64,000 bases of DNA from Uloborus plumipes (GCA_038373865.1 JAXGGA010001083.1:1-64000), one strand, 5' to 3'. Shown: positions 43,301 to 55,928, counted from the stretch's first letter. Notes: generated from the sequence alone by a model not told the origin. Numbers and translations are program-made.

Positions 43301-45243
43301 TCTCTACTAATAATAAAGCTGAAGGTTTGTCTGTCTTTCTTTCTGTCTGTTACGCGCGTAGCGCCAAAACCGTTCGGTCGATTTTCATGCCACTTGGCAC
43401 AAAATTAGTTTGTAGCATGTAGTTTTGCACCTCGAAGCGATTTTTCGAATATTCCATTTCGTTCTTTTTTTATTCGAATTCTTAGCGGAAATTCGATAAA
43501 ATAGGGAAAAAATATTCCATACACATTTCAAGTCTTATGTCATTCGAAAGCTTGAAATTTTCTGCACAAAATGAAGTTTTTTCGAAGTTTCTACGATCAT
43601 CAGGAGAGCTGTAACAATTGTTTTTAGAATCCCGGAAATTCAAGGCTTACCTGCAGCAAAGCAAGCCAAACGATTTCAAAATGGTTAATCTCGAGAAATA
43701 TTTTATCAACGGAAATCAACTTTTAATGTTGTTACCATGGTTACGTTTTTATTTCGTTTATTTGTTTCGTTCTTTTTCCCTTAATAATTTTAAAAATGTA
43801 TTTGTTTTTGTAGCAATCCAAACTCCAAGCCTTATTAAAGTTTTTCAAATGAAATATAATAAAACCGTGATAACATGGTACCTGTCAATCAAATGAGAAA
43901 TCGAGTCCTTTCTTTAAAATAGGTAGAGAAAGAAGAAACTGAAGCGTACCATTTTTGTGAGTTTAGGCAGGGATTCAAGTGAAACAGGCCATCTCAAACT
44001 GCAATCGCTACTGGAAATGAATTACATTAGAACGTTTCTTGATAAAAACATCGTGACGTCAGCGTGACGTTTGCCTATGAAAAATGAGCTAGAAAAAACG
44101 TCACAGCCTACTTGGCGAATAAGAGGAGATCACTGACTGCTTGTGAGCTCTTATTGGCTCCACCCGTAGTGACGTCATGCCAAGTTAAGTTGATGATAAT
44201 GTAATTCACTTCCAGTAGCGATTGTAATTCGAAGCGATCGCAGTGCTGTTTCACTTGAATCCCTGCCTTTAGAGACATTTTGGCGATCTGACGAGTTGTG
44301 TAGAAGAGGGAAACATTCTTTAACCAAATGAGGTCAAAAAAGAAACAACATGATAGTAAACCATTCTAAATTTATCGTCTGCAAAACATATTTTATTTCA
44401 TTATTAATTTATTTCAATATTAATTGCAGCAAATGGCTTGAGTGAACGAATTTGGCTTTTTATTTATCATTTGCTGGTTGATGTTCGTCGATGTTTATTG
44501 TTTTGATTATCATGGTGAAGAATAATGCACGAAATTTCTATTATTTTGTTTTTGAAGTTCGGAAAGAAAACTTTCTTCTTCTTTTAAACTTTGGTAAGAT
44601 TTCTGTTGGTTTCTGTGAGCAGCAAAATTGTTCTTATTTTCTCTTTTGGCTTATTTTTGTACACCTGCCCTTGCGGTTGCATTCGAATTTCCCCAAGGGG
44701 GTGTTTTACCCATTTTATGGGGTAAATCAGTGTTAATTTCAATGCAGACAAAAGTGACATGAATTGGCGCAATCACTTGGCGATGTATCGCCAAGCTTTT
44801 AGTCGCCAAGTGTTCGACGCCAATTTGGCGACAGATCACCAAGTTGGCGACAAATTTAGCGGAAAAATATTTTTTTTTTTGGTTCAATTTGGCGCTATTG
44901 GCGATATTTTGCAAAAAATCCACTGAATGATGTTACAATCGGTGATATTTAGGAGATTAATCATTGTAAAGCATTTTTTTGCATTGTTTCCTGGCAAACT
45001 AGGGATGTAAATGTTTGAATTGTTATCTTGCTCACTCCAAGCACTATTTTAGAACTTAAGGCATCTACTAAGAAATTTACACGTAAAAAGAAGTAGTGTG
45101 GGGTCCATACCAGATTTTTATATCATTCTTTGAAAGAATTATAGTTGAATTATAACTAAAATAGAGTATTTTTTCTGCCATATCATTTTTTACAAATGAA
45201 TTCTTAAGTTTATACCACGGGCAAAGCCGTGCGGTACCGCTAG
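43301..45243 (+). mobile_element. Helitron-like element, family 1, copy 3
   Basis: 5' TCTCTACTAATAATAAAG preceded by A; 3' CACGGGCAAAGCCGTGCGG...CTAG followed by T. 1.94 kb including the nested MITE at 43966-44267. Contains CTTGGCGATGTATCGCCAAG. The only plus-strand family 1 copy in the window. Confidence 0.73.
43966..44267. mobile_element. GGCAGGGATTCAAGTG MITE, copy 3, inside Helitron copy 3
   Basis: Termini as in copy 2, flanked on both sides by TTTA. Its position inside the Helitron dates it as younger than that Helitron copy. Confidence 0.78.
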
Positions 45244-45937
45244 TGTTGTATAAAGGAGTTGTTAAAATGTTTCTGCTATTTGTAAATTTGTCGTCTGCGT
45301 TCTTTACATTTATATTTATCAAATTATCATCCTCTGCAATGTTTTATATTTCTTTGCGTTGTTTAATTTAATTATCGTTTGTGCAAATTTATTGCTTTTT
45401 CGTAATGGCAACGATAAATGAAATGAGAAGGAATAGTTAAAATGTTTTGATGGAATGTGACTTTTGCAGAGTTGTTTTTGTTCCACCGTTTTCGGTAGAG
45501 AATATTATTTTCTTTTTGACTCAAAAACGAAAAAAAGTCTCATTTTTTCGTAAAATTGAAGAATGATTTTGTTCACTAAAATTCATTTATTTGAAAACCC
45601 CAAGAAAGTTGTATGGAAGAAGCAATTTTTGGAGGCACCTAGAAAAGATAAGTGGTTTATGCTATTAATTCGTATGATTTTTTTTTTTTAAGTGCTGAAC
45701 GTTGTGACTTTTAACGTTTGTGAAGTTTTAAGAGCTGATACTATGTGTTTAGCTTCTAAAATGAGAAGATATTCTTGTATTTCACGAAAATGGTATTTCT
45801 TAAAGTATTTAAAGTACTTTTTAAAAATTTCAATTAGCAATAATTTGATGGTGATTGAATTTTAATTTTTGAACTGATTTTCTGACCTTTAGATTTATTT
45901 CCTCCATTCTGTTTCATCTAAGAATTTGTTATGAACA
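45244..45937. other. Intergenic AT-rich spacer between two Helitron-like elements
   Basis: Nothing recognised. Confidence 0.4.
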
Positions 45938-45994
45938 CTAGCTGCGTAGCCCGGCGTTGCACGGGCTGTAATGTAGTGAAGGCAGTTTGAGAAA

Positions 45995-46185
45995 ACTACT
46001 CGCCACCAAGGCGGCTCGCCTTTAAAGAAATGAGGAAAGTTTAAACAGTTTACTCGCCGTCAAGACGGCTCGCCTTTACAGTAGCGAGGAAAGTTTCAAT
46101 TCACTACTCGCCGCCAAGGCGGCTCGCCTTTAAAGTACCAAGGAAAAGTTTAATAAACTACTCCCCGCTAAAGCGGCTCGCTAAA
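45995..46185. repeat. Four tandem 54-bp units with GGCGGCTCGCC core
   Basis: Each unit reads about ACTACTCGCCRYCAAGRCGG, then CTCGCCTTTA and GAGGAAAGTTT. Cores end at about 46020, 46074, 46128 and 46182, giving a regular 54-bp period. GC-rich in an AT-rich element. Confidence 0.85.
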
Positions 46186-46393
46186 AAGCTTTCCTGCATC
46201 AAAGAATCAATCGAATTATTTGCACATGCTTCCTCAGAAATAAAGACGATGTCAAGTAGCGCATACTTAGCACTCTCCTTAAATTACAAATAAAATTCCT
46301 TTCCAAAAACAACTATTTCCAAACCGCTTTCTTCCGGTAAAATTAATTGCAAAATTCTAAACGAAAAAGTTCTTTTAATATTTGGATCGAAGA

Positions 46394-47390
46394 CAGAAAA
46401 AGTCCCTTCTAAAAACAGCAATTGCAATTTTATTTAAAAACACATTTTCAAAATGGTACCTGAGAAAAAATATGTCATTAATAAATAGAATAAAAACAAT
46501 TGTTAGAACTTTGTTATAACACGTATTCAAAATGACAATGAAAAAAATAACACTCTTTCATTTTAAAAAGTTCAACTTAATTAACGTTTTAATTCAAAAT
46601 CGCAACGTAAAGAAATAAATATCTTGGAATTTTAAATAGTTCATTAATTTAATTAACGTTTTAATTCAAAATGGCAACGGTGAGAAAAAATGTCTTGGAA
46701 GTTTAATCATTAATTAGGCTTAATCGCTTTAAATTTGACTACTTATTAATTAAACATTCGCTTTAAATTTGACTACTTATGGATAGCAGCCAGAAAAAGC
46801 CCCTTCTAAAAACAGCAATTGCAATTTTATTTAAAAACACATTTTCAAAATGGTACCTGAGAAAAAATATGTCATTAATAATTAGAATAAAAACAATTGT
46901 TAGAACTTTTTTATAACACGTATTCAAAATGACAATGAAAAAAATAACACTCTTTCATTTTAAAAAGTTCAACTTAATTAACGTTTTAATTCAAAATCGC
47001 AACGTAAAGAAATAATTATCTTGGAATTTTAAATAGTTCATTAATTTAATTAACGTTTTAATTCAAAATGGCAACGGTGAGAAAAAATGTCTTGGAAGTT
47101 TAATCATTAATTAGGCTTAATCGCTTTAAATTTGACTACTTATTAATTAAACATTCGCTTTAAATTTGACTACTTATGGATAGCAGCCAGAAAAAGCCCC
47201 TTCTAAAAACAGCAATTGCAATTTTATTTAAAAACACATTTTAAAAATGGTACCTGAGAAAAAATATGTCATTATAATTAGAATAAAAACAATTGTTAGA
47301 ACTTTGTTATAACACGTATTTAAAATGACAATGGAAAAAAATAACACTCTTTCATTTTAAAAAGTTCAATTTAATTAACGTTTTAATTTA
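46394..47390. repeat. 397-bp tandem repeat, about 2.5 copies
   Basis: CAGAAAAAGYCCCTTCTAAA recurs at 46394, 46791 and 47188, and the following sequence is nearly identical between copies. The third copy is interrupted by the MITE at 47391. Confidence 0.9.
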
Positions 47391-47558
47391 GGGCCGAATT
47401 CAAGTGAAACACCATTGCAGTCCCTTCGAGGCGATCGCATATTGCAACCGCTACTGTAAGTCGAATTCAAGTGAATTCGTTTCACTTGAATCCAAATTTT
47501 GGAATTTGCGATTGCATTGGTGAGTTGCGATCGTCCGTGTTTCACTTGAATTCCTGCC
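47391..47558. mobile_element. Short, diverged MITE of the ATTCAAGTGAAAC family
   Basis: GGGCCGAATTCAAGTGAAAC at the left, TTTCACTTGAATTCCTGCC at the right. TTA flanks both ends, read against uninterrupted copies of the 397-bp unit. Confidence 0.6.
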
Positions 47559-47984
47559 TTAAAAACGCAACGGAAAGAAATAAATATCTTGGTATTTTAA
47601 ATAGTTCAATAATTTAATTAACGTGTTAATTCAAAATGGCAACGGTAAGAAATAAATATCTTGGAATTTTAAGCAGTTCAATAATTTAATTAACGTTTTT
47701 ATTCAAAATGGCAACGGTAAGAAATGTCTTGGAAGTTTAATCATTTATTAGGCTTAATCGCTTTAAACTTGACTACTTATTAATTGATATCTTCGCTAAT
47801 TAAAATCGTATAATTATATAAGCTGAAACTAATGAAGCCTGAAAAATTACCTATCTATCGGTACCTGGTTCGACTTTCAGTTCATTGGCGTTCAGGAGAA
47901 AGAAGCGTGACATAGATAGATAGTTAGAAAGAAAGATAGAAAGAAAGAAAGAAAGATAGATACTCGGTTTTTAATATAAGTAGA

Positions 47985-48969
47985 TAATTTAGCAACGATT
48001 GATTGCTCATTATGGAAGAGTATGATATAAGTCAAAGAAGAGTGTCTGGGGAAGAATTAAAGTTCCTTTAAGTAAGCTCGAAAACACACTCAGTGCGATA
48101 AACATGATAAACGAAATTTTTATACGTATAAAAAGGTTGGACACTTTTTTTTACATAATTTAAAAATTCGATTTGCGATTAGATGGTAAAGATTCTGAAT
48201 TTGTAGAATTGAATGAAAATATTTTAAGTTAAAATCTCAGTCTCAGAAATGAAAAAAAAAAAAAAAAACTATTCACAATTGGGTTAAATGTAAACATAAA
48301 TATACAGTGTGTACAATGTCTTACGATGAAAAAAATGCAATAAAAATACTTGAGATTTAATTATAATTGACGGGGCAAGTGGAGATAAAGGTGATATGTG
48401 ACAATTCTAGAAAAACTTACTTTTTACCATGGATGACGGTGAAAAGGTAATTTTTTTTAAAAGCTTTTTCTTGAAGTTTAAAAAATTGTCACATATTACC
48501 TTTATTCTCTTGCCCCTTCAATTGTGTTTGTGAGTTAACACAATTGAACACACACTAGTTTGAATTTGTGTAAATCGGCGAAATTCAAATGTCACGCATC
48601 ACCTTTATCCACTTGCTCCTTCAATTATGTTTTACTTCGAACTAGTTGTTTTCCTTTGAGATAACGCATTTTTAAGTGTTTATACAACAGTAGTTTATAA
48701 ATGCACGAATTTGACGATGTAAATAAACCGAAAGTCTTATTAGTTATGCAGCGCAAGAGATGATTTTTTTGAAATACGAAAAACTGTACAGTTTAAAATC
48801 TCCTAGTATCTTTGAATCCGCTTCATTTACCTTTTGCTTCTTGTTTCCACATATTATTTTAGGAATTCTAGTTTCTTAGTGGTGTTTGCAGTACAAAAAC
48901 ATTAATTGTCTTTTAGAATAATTGACATTATGGCTTCACTTATCTATCTTCTCCTGATCATATTTATTA
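47985..48969. repeat. Intergenic DNA with a three-arm inverted repeat near 48368-48640
   Basis: GGGGCAAGTGGAGATAAAGG at 48372 is mirrored at about 48485-48525 (CACATATTACCTTTATTCTC) and again at about 48590-48635 (CACGCATCACCTTTATCCAC). The rest is AT-rich and unassigned. Confidence 0.55.
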
Positions 48970-49411
48970 GGAGGATCGGAAAGTAATGTCTTTTTTTTTT
49001 TTTAAACAAATCAATTGTGAAAAGTTTTTATTTTAAATGAACAAAATGGCATTTCGGATACGAGCCAAATTTTAAAGTTTTTGTGTAATAGAAACTGTTT
49101 CAACAATCGAAAGAAATTGAAATCCGACTGCTTTACCCATAATACTCGTTACTGTTTTCCCTTTATTGCAATCTATAGATTAAAAAATAATAATAATAAA
49201 TAAAACCTTGAAAAATTGGCTTGTATCCATAATGCCTGTTAAAGATATTTTGATCCAAAAACCATTAAAAAATATATATATTCGGGATTTAAAATATTCC
49301 ACTAGGTGGGGCAATAGCCCTTGATAAGGAGGATAATTGCATCATTGCTTTAAAATAAAAACTTTTCACAATTGATTTGTTTGAAAAAAAAGATATATTT
49401 ATATCCGGTCC
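48970..49411. mobile_element. mariner-like MITE
   Basis: GGATCGGAAAGTAATGTC followed by a T-run and AAACAAATCAATTGTGAAAA is mirrored at the right end (TTTTCACAATTGATTTGTTT ... CCGGTCC), next to TA. Arms of about 65 bp; ends approximate. Confidence 0.65.
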
Positions 49412-49559
49412 TACCAATACAACAATGAATGAGCAATATCGCAATTGGTGCACCTCGCTGTAATTAATTTCGGTATTTGAAGTAAATGTAGACAGGTAGA
49501 ACTTTTTAAAACTTAATTAAAAAAAAAAAAGACACACAAATAACTGAGTTTTAAGAAAG

Positions 49560-50122
49560 GGAGGAGGAACTCCGTAAATCGGCCTAGTGCTGATCCGCAC
49601 TTACAGACGAAAGTCAATACGGGTTACTGTTGCTTAAATTACATGAAACTTTTTTTTTTACAATTGTTTTAATATAAAAGGGGAAAAAAATAAAAAGGCA
49701 TGTGACAAAAAAGTTCGACTTTACCACATAGTAATCAAAACTATAGATTTTTTCAAGTTAAATTTTTTACTTTAAATACACCATTCTTTCATCTACCTAG
49801 TTTATTTGAATCTGTTGGGGCTGATAATTTTTAAGCTTGATGTTTTTTTTTTTTTTTTGAATAATTTGTCTATAGTTTTTACAAAATAAATTGAAGAATC
49901 ATTTTTCTGAAGAAATTACAAATATTAAGCCTCATACTGGATACCTTAATATTTTTTAAATTTCCATAAATGTTCTTGTGGTACATGTGGGGTTATAGGA
50001 GCAACGTTGTATCAACTTGAAATTTTGAATTTCCACAGCATTTTTTTTTTTTTTTTGACTGAGTGCATTCTAGTTCACAATCGCCACGATTTGCCGTTTT
50101 TCAAATGACATTAAATGTATAT

Positions 50123-50220
<98 letters not shown>

Positions 50221-51000
50221 ATTATCGTAATTATTTTGATATTAAAAAAAAACTCAAATTTAAAAAAAATAATTAGGTACTCAGCACGAGGCCAAAAAAT
50301 TTATTTCTGTAAAAACTTGATTTTTTTTCCTTTTTTATTTATTTATTTAATTTTAAAATACAGATAAATTGTAAGAAAATATTAGGTTCCAAATCATTGA
50401 AGAACACACTTTCAAATCAACATTTGCAAATAAATAATAAAAGAATAATGTATTTAACATGAAAAATATAGCTTAAACTTGAAAAAAAATCCTTATTTTT
50501 GAGCATTATGTGGGAGACTTAGATATTGCTTGAAAGCAAAAACTTCTATTTAACGTGAATCAGATACTTTATAGTTTGTTTTTCAGCTTAGTAATTTCTT
50601 GAAATTTATCTTGCATTAATATATATATTTATCAAGAAAAAATTTTTTTTAAAGAGAATTATAAATTTTAAGCCTCTAGTGGGGTACTCAGATATTTTTT
50701 AATTTCTATAAATATTTTTTTGGTACATGTGGCGCTAGAGGGGTAAAGTTTTATCAACTTGAAATTTCAAATTTCCTCAAGAAAGGTTTTTGATTCCGCC
50801 TAGTGAATGAGGGATAGTTTGCGGTTTTTAAGTGAAAGTCGACACTTGTTGCCGTTGCTCAAATTTCGCGAAACTTTTTTTTTACAATTGTTTTAATCTA
50901 AAATAAAAGAAATAAGAGGATGTACGACAAAAAAATCCTACTTCCGTTTGTTTTGGGACACCCTACTAAACATGTAAAATAGAGATTCATCTCCTGATAT
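49560..51000 (+). repeat. Diverged direct duplication around an AT microsatellite
   Basis: ACTTTTTTTTTACAATTGTTTTAAT at about 49650 and 50875 (only the first 20 bases need match) and TGGTACATGTGGSGYTA at 49980 and 50723 belong to two diverged direct copies. Unknown TE. Confidence 0.5.
50119..50218. repeat. (AT)n microsatellite, about 100 bp
   Basis: Nearly uninterrupted TA/AT dinucleotides, with a few TATACATA variants at the left. Confidence 0.95.
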
Positions 51001-51734
51001 TGTTCCTAGCATTCAGCAGTGTCAAATGTAGTGCATTTCAATTTAAAAATGCGATTGAAATACTATAATGTACAAGTTTTCAAAATAAGCTGCCGACGAG
51101 TGTCCTAGGGCTACGAGAAACCCCTTATTAATGAAAAATGTATGTTTTTATGGTTCATAATATCTGTACAACCCATTCTTTCCTTAGAATAGCTGTTTCT
51201 TGTAGCTCCGAAAGATATACCAGCGTTTTCACATGTTTTGGCACAATAAATTTAACTTCTTTTGCATTGAAAAAAAAATCCTTATTGCAAGTCGAAGCAC
51301 GCGTTTGCAGCTTCCTGCAAAATTTTGCATATTAGCCGCTGCTGCGCGAATCAGAGTTATTAATATTACATGTCTCGCACTCGTGCTCCATCATGTTTTG
51401 AGTCCTCCTTCTTACACTCCCCCTCCCCCCAAAACGTCAGACCCGAAATGCCTTCGGGAGGACAAGTTATAAGTAGCACCTCCCCTCGCAGCATAGCCGA
51501 AAGAAATTGATTCAATCATATTCGCAGTTTCGTTTTATTACAATATATACTTAGGCATGCACATGCACAGCTAAATCCTTGAGGAAAACAGAAGTTACTG
51601 ACAGGTTCAACCAGGCGGCGCCATCATTTGCAGAACATGCGATTCAAGTTTTAATAAGCGATACGGATCTGTAAATTCTCCCGTACACCCTGTCCCGGCT
51701 ATAACGTGGCTTTTATTTTTGAAAATTAACAGGG
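51001..51734. other. Intergenic DNA upstream of the orphan exon
   Basis: No gene recognised. A C-rich patch (CTCCCCCTCCCCCC) lies near 51420. Confidence 0.4.
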
Positions 51735-51973
51735 AAAGAGTGCTTCATGAAGTTCGAGTTGACTGCGGAGTACTTTTTCAGCCAACGTTCCTAAAATTTG
51801 ACAAGTGCAAAGAAGCATTTACTTTGTTCGCAAGAAGCATTTTCTTTTGTAAAGACAAACGCATCGACTGATGAGAATAGATAAACAGTGTAGAAAAAGC
51901 GAGAAATACTGCGTTCGATGTTTATTTTTGTAAGCTCGTTGGCTTTCTTTGGCTCAGGGCGCTGTAGGTCAAG
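51735..51973 (+). pseudogene. Orphan, decayed first exon of a third protease copy
   Basis: The stretch before donor gtaag at 51974 matches the gene 1 leader and signal exon (TTGACWGCGGA, CTTTTTCAGC, GAGAAA, TCGTTGGC, TAGGTCAAG). The gene 1 start codon position is changed (AATGACGCG became AATACTGCG). The alternative ATG at 51918 leads into a frame with a net 4-base shift that ends in phase 2 rather than phase 1, and the gene 1-like frame has an in-frame TAA. No matching downstream exons lie before gene 2's own signal exon. Most likely a remnant of a lost or rearranged copy; a non-coding alternative first exon of gene 2 cannot be excluded. Confidence 0.6.
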
Positions 51974-52334
51974 GTAAGTTTTCTTAATGATTGGATTGTA
52001 TTTAATTTATGACAGTAAAAATGTGTCTAGTAACCGTCTGTACACTTTTCTTTGAATCTCTTTACTCTAAGAGTAAAATTCTTTACTCCTTGTTTCACTC
52101 TTAGATTACGTACTGCTCTTTATTATTGTAAAGTCAAAGTGTTGTTTAATTACAGTTTAAGCTGCATATTATTTTATTTTTCGACTATTAAGATATAATA
52201 CTATTCTTTCTTTTGATCATTCATGAGAGAGTTAGCAGTTTCCTTTGTTTATGAATAAAGTTGAGCCTCTATTCTACGAAACTCTTTTAACCTAAACCTC
52301 ATTCAACCGAAGTCGGTTTAATCATTATTTATTA

Positions 52335-53992
52335 CTAGCGGTACCCGCACGGCTTTGCCCGTGGTATAAAATTAAGAGTTCATTTGTAAAATAATTGATA
52401 TAGCAGAAAAAATGCTCTATTACAGTTTTATTCAACTATAATTCCTTCAAAGTGATATAAAGATCTGATATGTACCCCACACTACTTAATTTTACGTGTA
52501 AATTTCTTAGTAGATGCCTTAAGTGCTAAAATAGTGCTTGGAGTGAGCAAGATAACAATTTAAACATTTGTATCCCTAATTTGCTACGAAACAATGCAAA
52601 AAAATGTTTTACAATAATTAATCTCCTAAATATCGTCGATTTTGACATCATTCAATGGATTTTTCGCAAAATATCGCCAACAGCGCCAAATTAAACCTAA
52701 AAAAAAAAAAAAAATTTTTTGCCAATTTGGCGTCAAATACTTGGCGATCAAAAGCTTGGCGATATATCGCCAAGTGGTCGTGCCAATTCATATCACCTTG
52801 CATTGAAAACACTGATTTACCCGATAAATGGGGTAAAATACCCCCTTGGAACATTCGAATGCAACCCCAAGGGAGATGGACAAAAATAAGACAAAAGAGA
52901 AAATAAGAACAATTTTGTTGATAACAGAAACCAACAGAAATCTTACCGAAGTTTAAAAGAAGAAGAAAGTTTTCTTTCCTAGCTTAAAAAACAAAACAAT
53001 ACATTTTCCGAAATGAAACACTTTAAAAAAACGATGCAATATCGCAATTGATACGATATTTCGTTAATCTGTGCTTAAGGTACCCTTTTCTCGCTAAATG
53101 AACAATAGGCGCGCCAAGCGTGGTAACCCTAGCTATTTTGCGTAGTTGACTTATTGAAAACGCGCCAAGCAGGGTCCCAAAGCATCTTCACATGGAAAAA
53201 GACAGGGTTGCCAGAGAATTGGAACAAAAAAATACTACGCCTCCTCTAAAAAAAATATTACAAAATACTGTTTCCAAACGTTGCCAAAATCAATGTTGCT
53301 GAAATGCGAAATCTATGAAAATGAAAAAAAAAAAAAAAAAATCCGCCAAATCTTTTAATCAAGTCATTAGTATAGTGGAAAGAAGGTTGCCAGAAAAATA
53401 CTACGCTCCTTATTTGGGCCGAAAAAATACTACCGTGGAATCAAAAATACTACGTCTGGCAACCCTGGAAAAAGAACGAAACAAAATTAAGTATGAACAC
53501 GTAACCATAGTAACAACATGAAAAGTTGATTTCCGTTGATAAAATAATTCATTTTATCTCTCTTTTCAAACAAATTTTATTCTGGAGCTCAACCATTTTA
53601 GAATCGTTTGGCTTGCTTTACTGAAGGTAAGCCTTGAATTTCGGGATTCTAAAAACAATTGTTACAACTCTCCTGATGATCGTAGAAACTTCGAAAAAAC
53701 TTCATTTTGTGCAGAAAATTTCAAGCTTTCGAATGACATAAGACTTGAAAATGTGTGTGAAATATTTCTTCCCTATTTTATCGAATTTCCGCTAAGAATT
53801 CGAATAGAAAAAGAACGAAATGGAATTTTCGAAAAATCGCTTCGAGGTGCAAAACTACATGCTACAAACTAATTTTGTACCAAGTGGCATGAAAATCGAC
53901 CGAACGGTTTTGGCGCTAAGCGCGTAACAGACAGAAAGAAAGACAGAAAGAAGGACAGACAGATCCACCTTCAGCTTTATTATTAGTAGAGA
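52335..53992 (-). mobile_element. Helitron-like element, family 1, copy 4
   Basis: Left CTAG plus hairpin, right TCTCTACTAATAATAAAG (minus strand). Carries the perfect palindrome CTTGGCGATATATCGCCAAG near 52753 and the uninterrupted ACTACCGTGGAATC that serves as the empty site for the fold-back element in copy 1. Confidence 0.73.
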
Positions 53993-54056
53993 GTAGTATT
54001 GTTATTTTTTGTTGCTTTAGTTTTTCCTTTTTATTTAATTTTTGTTAGAAAGTGTG

Positions 54057-54520
54057 TCGATATATCGCCAAGTGGTCGCGCCAATTCATATCACGAAAGT
54101 CTGCATTGAAATTAGCACTGATTTACCCCCATAAAAGGGGTAAAACACCCCCTTGGGAACATGCGAATGCAATCACATGGGAAAGTGCATAATTAGACCC
54201 TCCTCAAAGCCCACATACCAAGCTAAACGTTTCTACGGCACATATTTTTTAAGTTATGCGACATACATACATACGCACATACATACGTACATACAGACGT
54301 CACGAGAAAACCCGTCGAAATTAACTCGGGGGGTAATTGAAAAGGATTTTTGGCTGGTTATATATAAGTAGGTAACAATGCATGTGCTGACAAGTCGAAA
54401 AAACTATTCAACATTCATTCGGGGGTGAGCAAAATCAAAATTTAGACCCAAATTTGAGTGAATATTTTTTCGTGATCACAATACTTCCTTTACTACGTAA
54501 AAGGAAGTAAAAAGGGTGCA
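54057..54520 (+). mobile_element. Helitron fragment joined to a retroelement-like 3' tail
   Basis: 54057-54172 matches the Helitron interior (GATATATCGCCAAGTGGTCG to CACCCCCTTGG). It runs into ACATACATACATACGCACAT, CGTCACGAGAAAACCCGTCG and the terminal hairpin ACTTCCTTTACTACGTAAAA / GGAAGTAAAAA. The tail resembles a non-LTR/SINE 3' end by memory; class uncertain. Confidence 0.5.
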
Positions 54521-55928
54521 TGAGTATTTTTTTAATTTTAATAATTATATATGAATATGCAATCCATGATACATCCTTATCTTATTGTTATTGCTTGGGT
54601 TAAATTTTTGGTAAAATAGCATTGTTAGTTTTACGATTGAAAAAAACTTTGCTAATTGGAGTTCAAATTGTTGCTTACACTAAATCAATAAAGTTACTCT
54701 AAAATAAGTACACGATTTCATGTAACGTAAAATTGTAATCACAAAGTATAACATCAAACATTTTATGACAGACGTTTGTAACTATAAGGGTTTTAAGAAA
54801 TGAATATAGGTTTAGTTATTTAGCTAAAAAATTGAGTAAAAAATAAATACTGCTTGTTAGTAAATAAAATCTTGTTTACTTTTCAACCCAACGTGTTTCC
54901 ATTCCCCTCAAAGACTAGGGGTACTACTAGAAATAAACTAATTTTAGAAATAAATTTCTTTCCTCATGAGGTTGATGTAAGTAGATAATCGAAGTTTAGG
55001 AAGTTCTACACCAACAAGACTCAATCTTTGTCCCATAGGTCACGGGCGACCTTCCGAGTCCTCCAAATGCAATCTGACATCATTTAAAAAGAAAAATCAT
55101 ACAGAAATTATACTCAAAATTTATCTAAAATGCACTTAAAAAAGTAAATTACATTAAAATTTATTTTTCAAAATATATGAAGATTGAATAGCTGTTGATT
55201 ACATTTATTCCATAGTAAAATATGTATGGGGTTTTAAATACCTAAATGTCATATTAAAAATGGCATGAAATTTACTATTAAATGTTTTTAGTATACATTC
55301 ATTCTGACAAATAAAATTAGTGCAATCCTCTTGCCGGGATGGCACTGCTAAGCAATCAACTGTTTGAATTAAATTAAAACAATTCGTTGTAAGGTTATGA
55401 CCAAATGCAATCAAGTTCCCATACTATAGATAGTATCCTCCCGATACTTTTATGAAGTTCCTTTTGAGTCCATTTACAACTGTCATTATTCCACCAGTGT
55501 TAAATAAATGGTGTAACAGGATAAATAAAGTTTTTTTTTTTTTTTAGGTTTTGTGAGTTAAATTTTCAGGCTTTATGGGCAAATTTATGCTCCTCAAAAA
55601 CAGCCTTCCTCAAAATTTCCTCAAGAAAGAACCCTTTATTTCTTCCAAACGAAAAAGATTGCCTTCAACCTAATCCCTAAAACTTTACATCTTAAAAAGC
55701 TCTGATGTCAAGCTTGTCCATCAAGTGTTTTTCAAACTACCATCCTTTTTTTTTTCCTTATATTTATTTTTCATCACACCTACTTCTGCTTGTACTTTCT
55801 CCACTACCAATTACTCACTAGAATGGCTAGCTCCTTGATTTTTTTTCTACGCTGTTAGCTATATGCAATATACAGACAGCTTGGTTGTAATTCTGTCTTA
55901 ACCCGGGCTTAAGGGCTGTAACTTACTA
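54521..55928. other. Intergenic AT-rich DNA
   Basis: No gene. A diverged copy of the TTCTGYCTTAACCCGGGCTT repeat is at 55890-55925. Confidence 0.4.

Larger units (their letters stand above)
45938..47984 (-). mobile_element. Helitron-like element, family 2, with internal tandem repeats
   Basis: Minus strand 5' TCTACTTATATTAAAAACCG, 3' CCGTGCAACGCCGGGCTACG..CAGCTAG, with A and T flanks. Contains a 54-bp array, a 397-bp array and a short MITE at 47391-47558. The same type of 3' end is at 3818 and 56979. Confidence 0.65.

Noticed and set aside
51918..51973. Coding signal exon of gene 2 starting at this ATG
   Set aside because: It ends in phase 2 while exon 2 needs phase 1; the 56767 exon fits in phase and motif.
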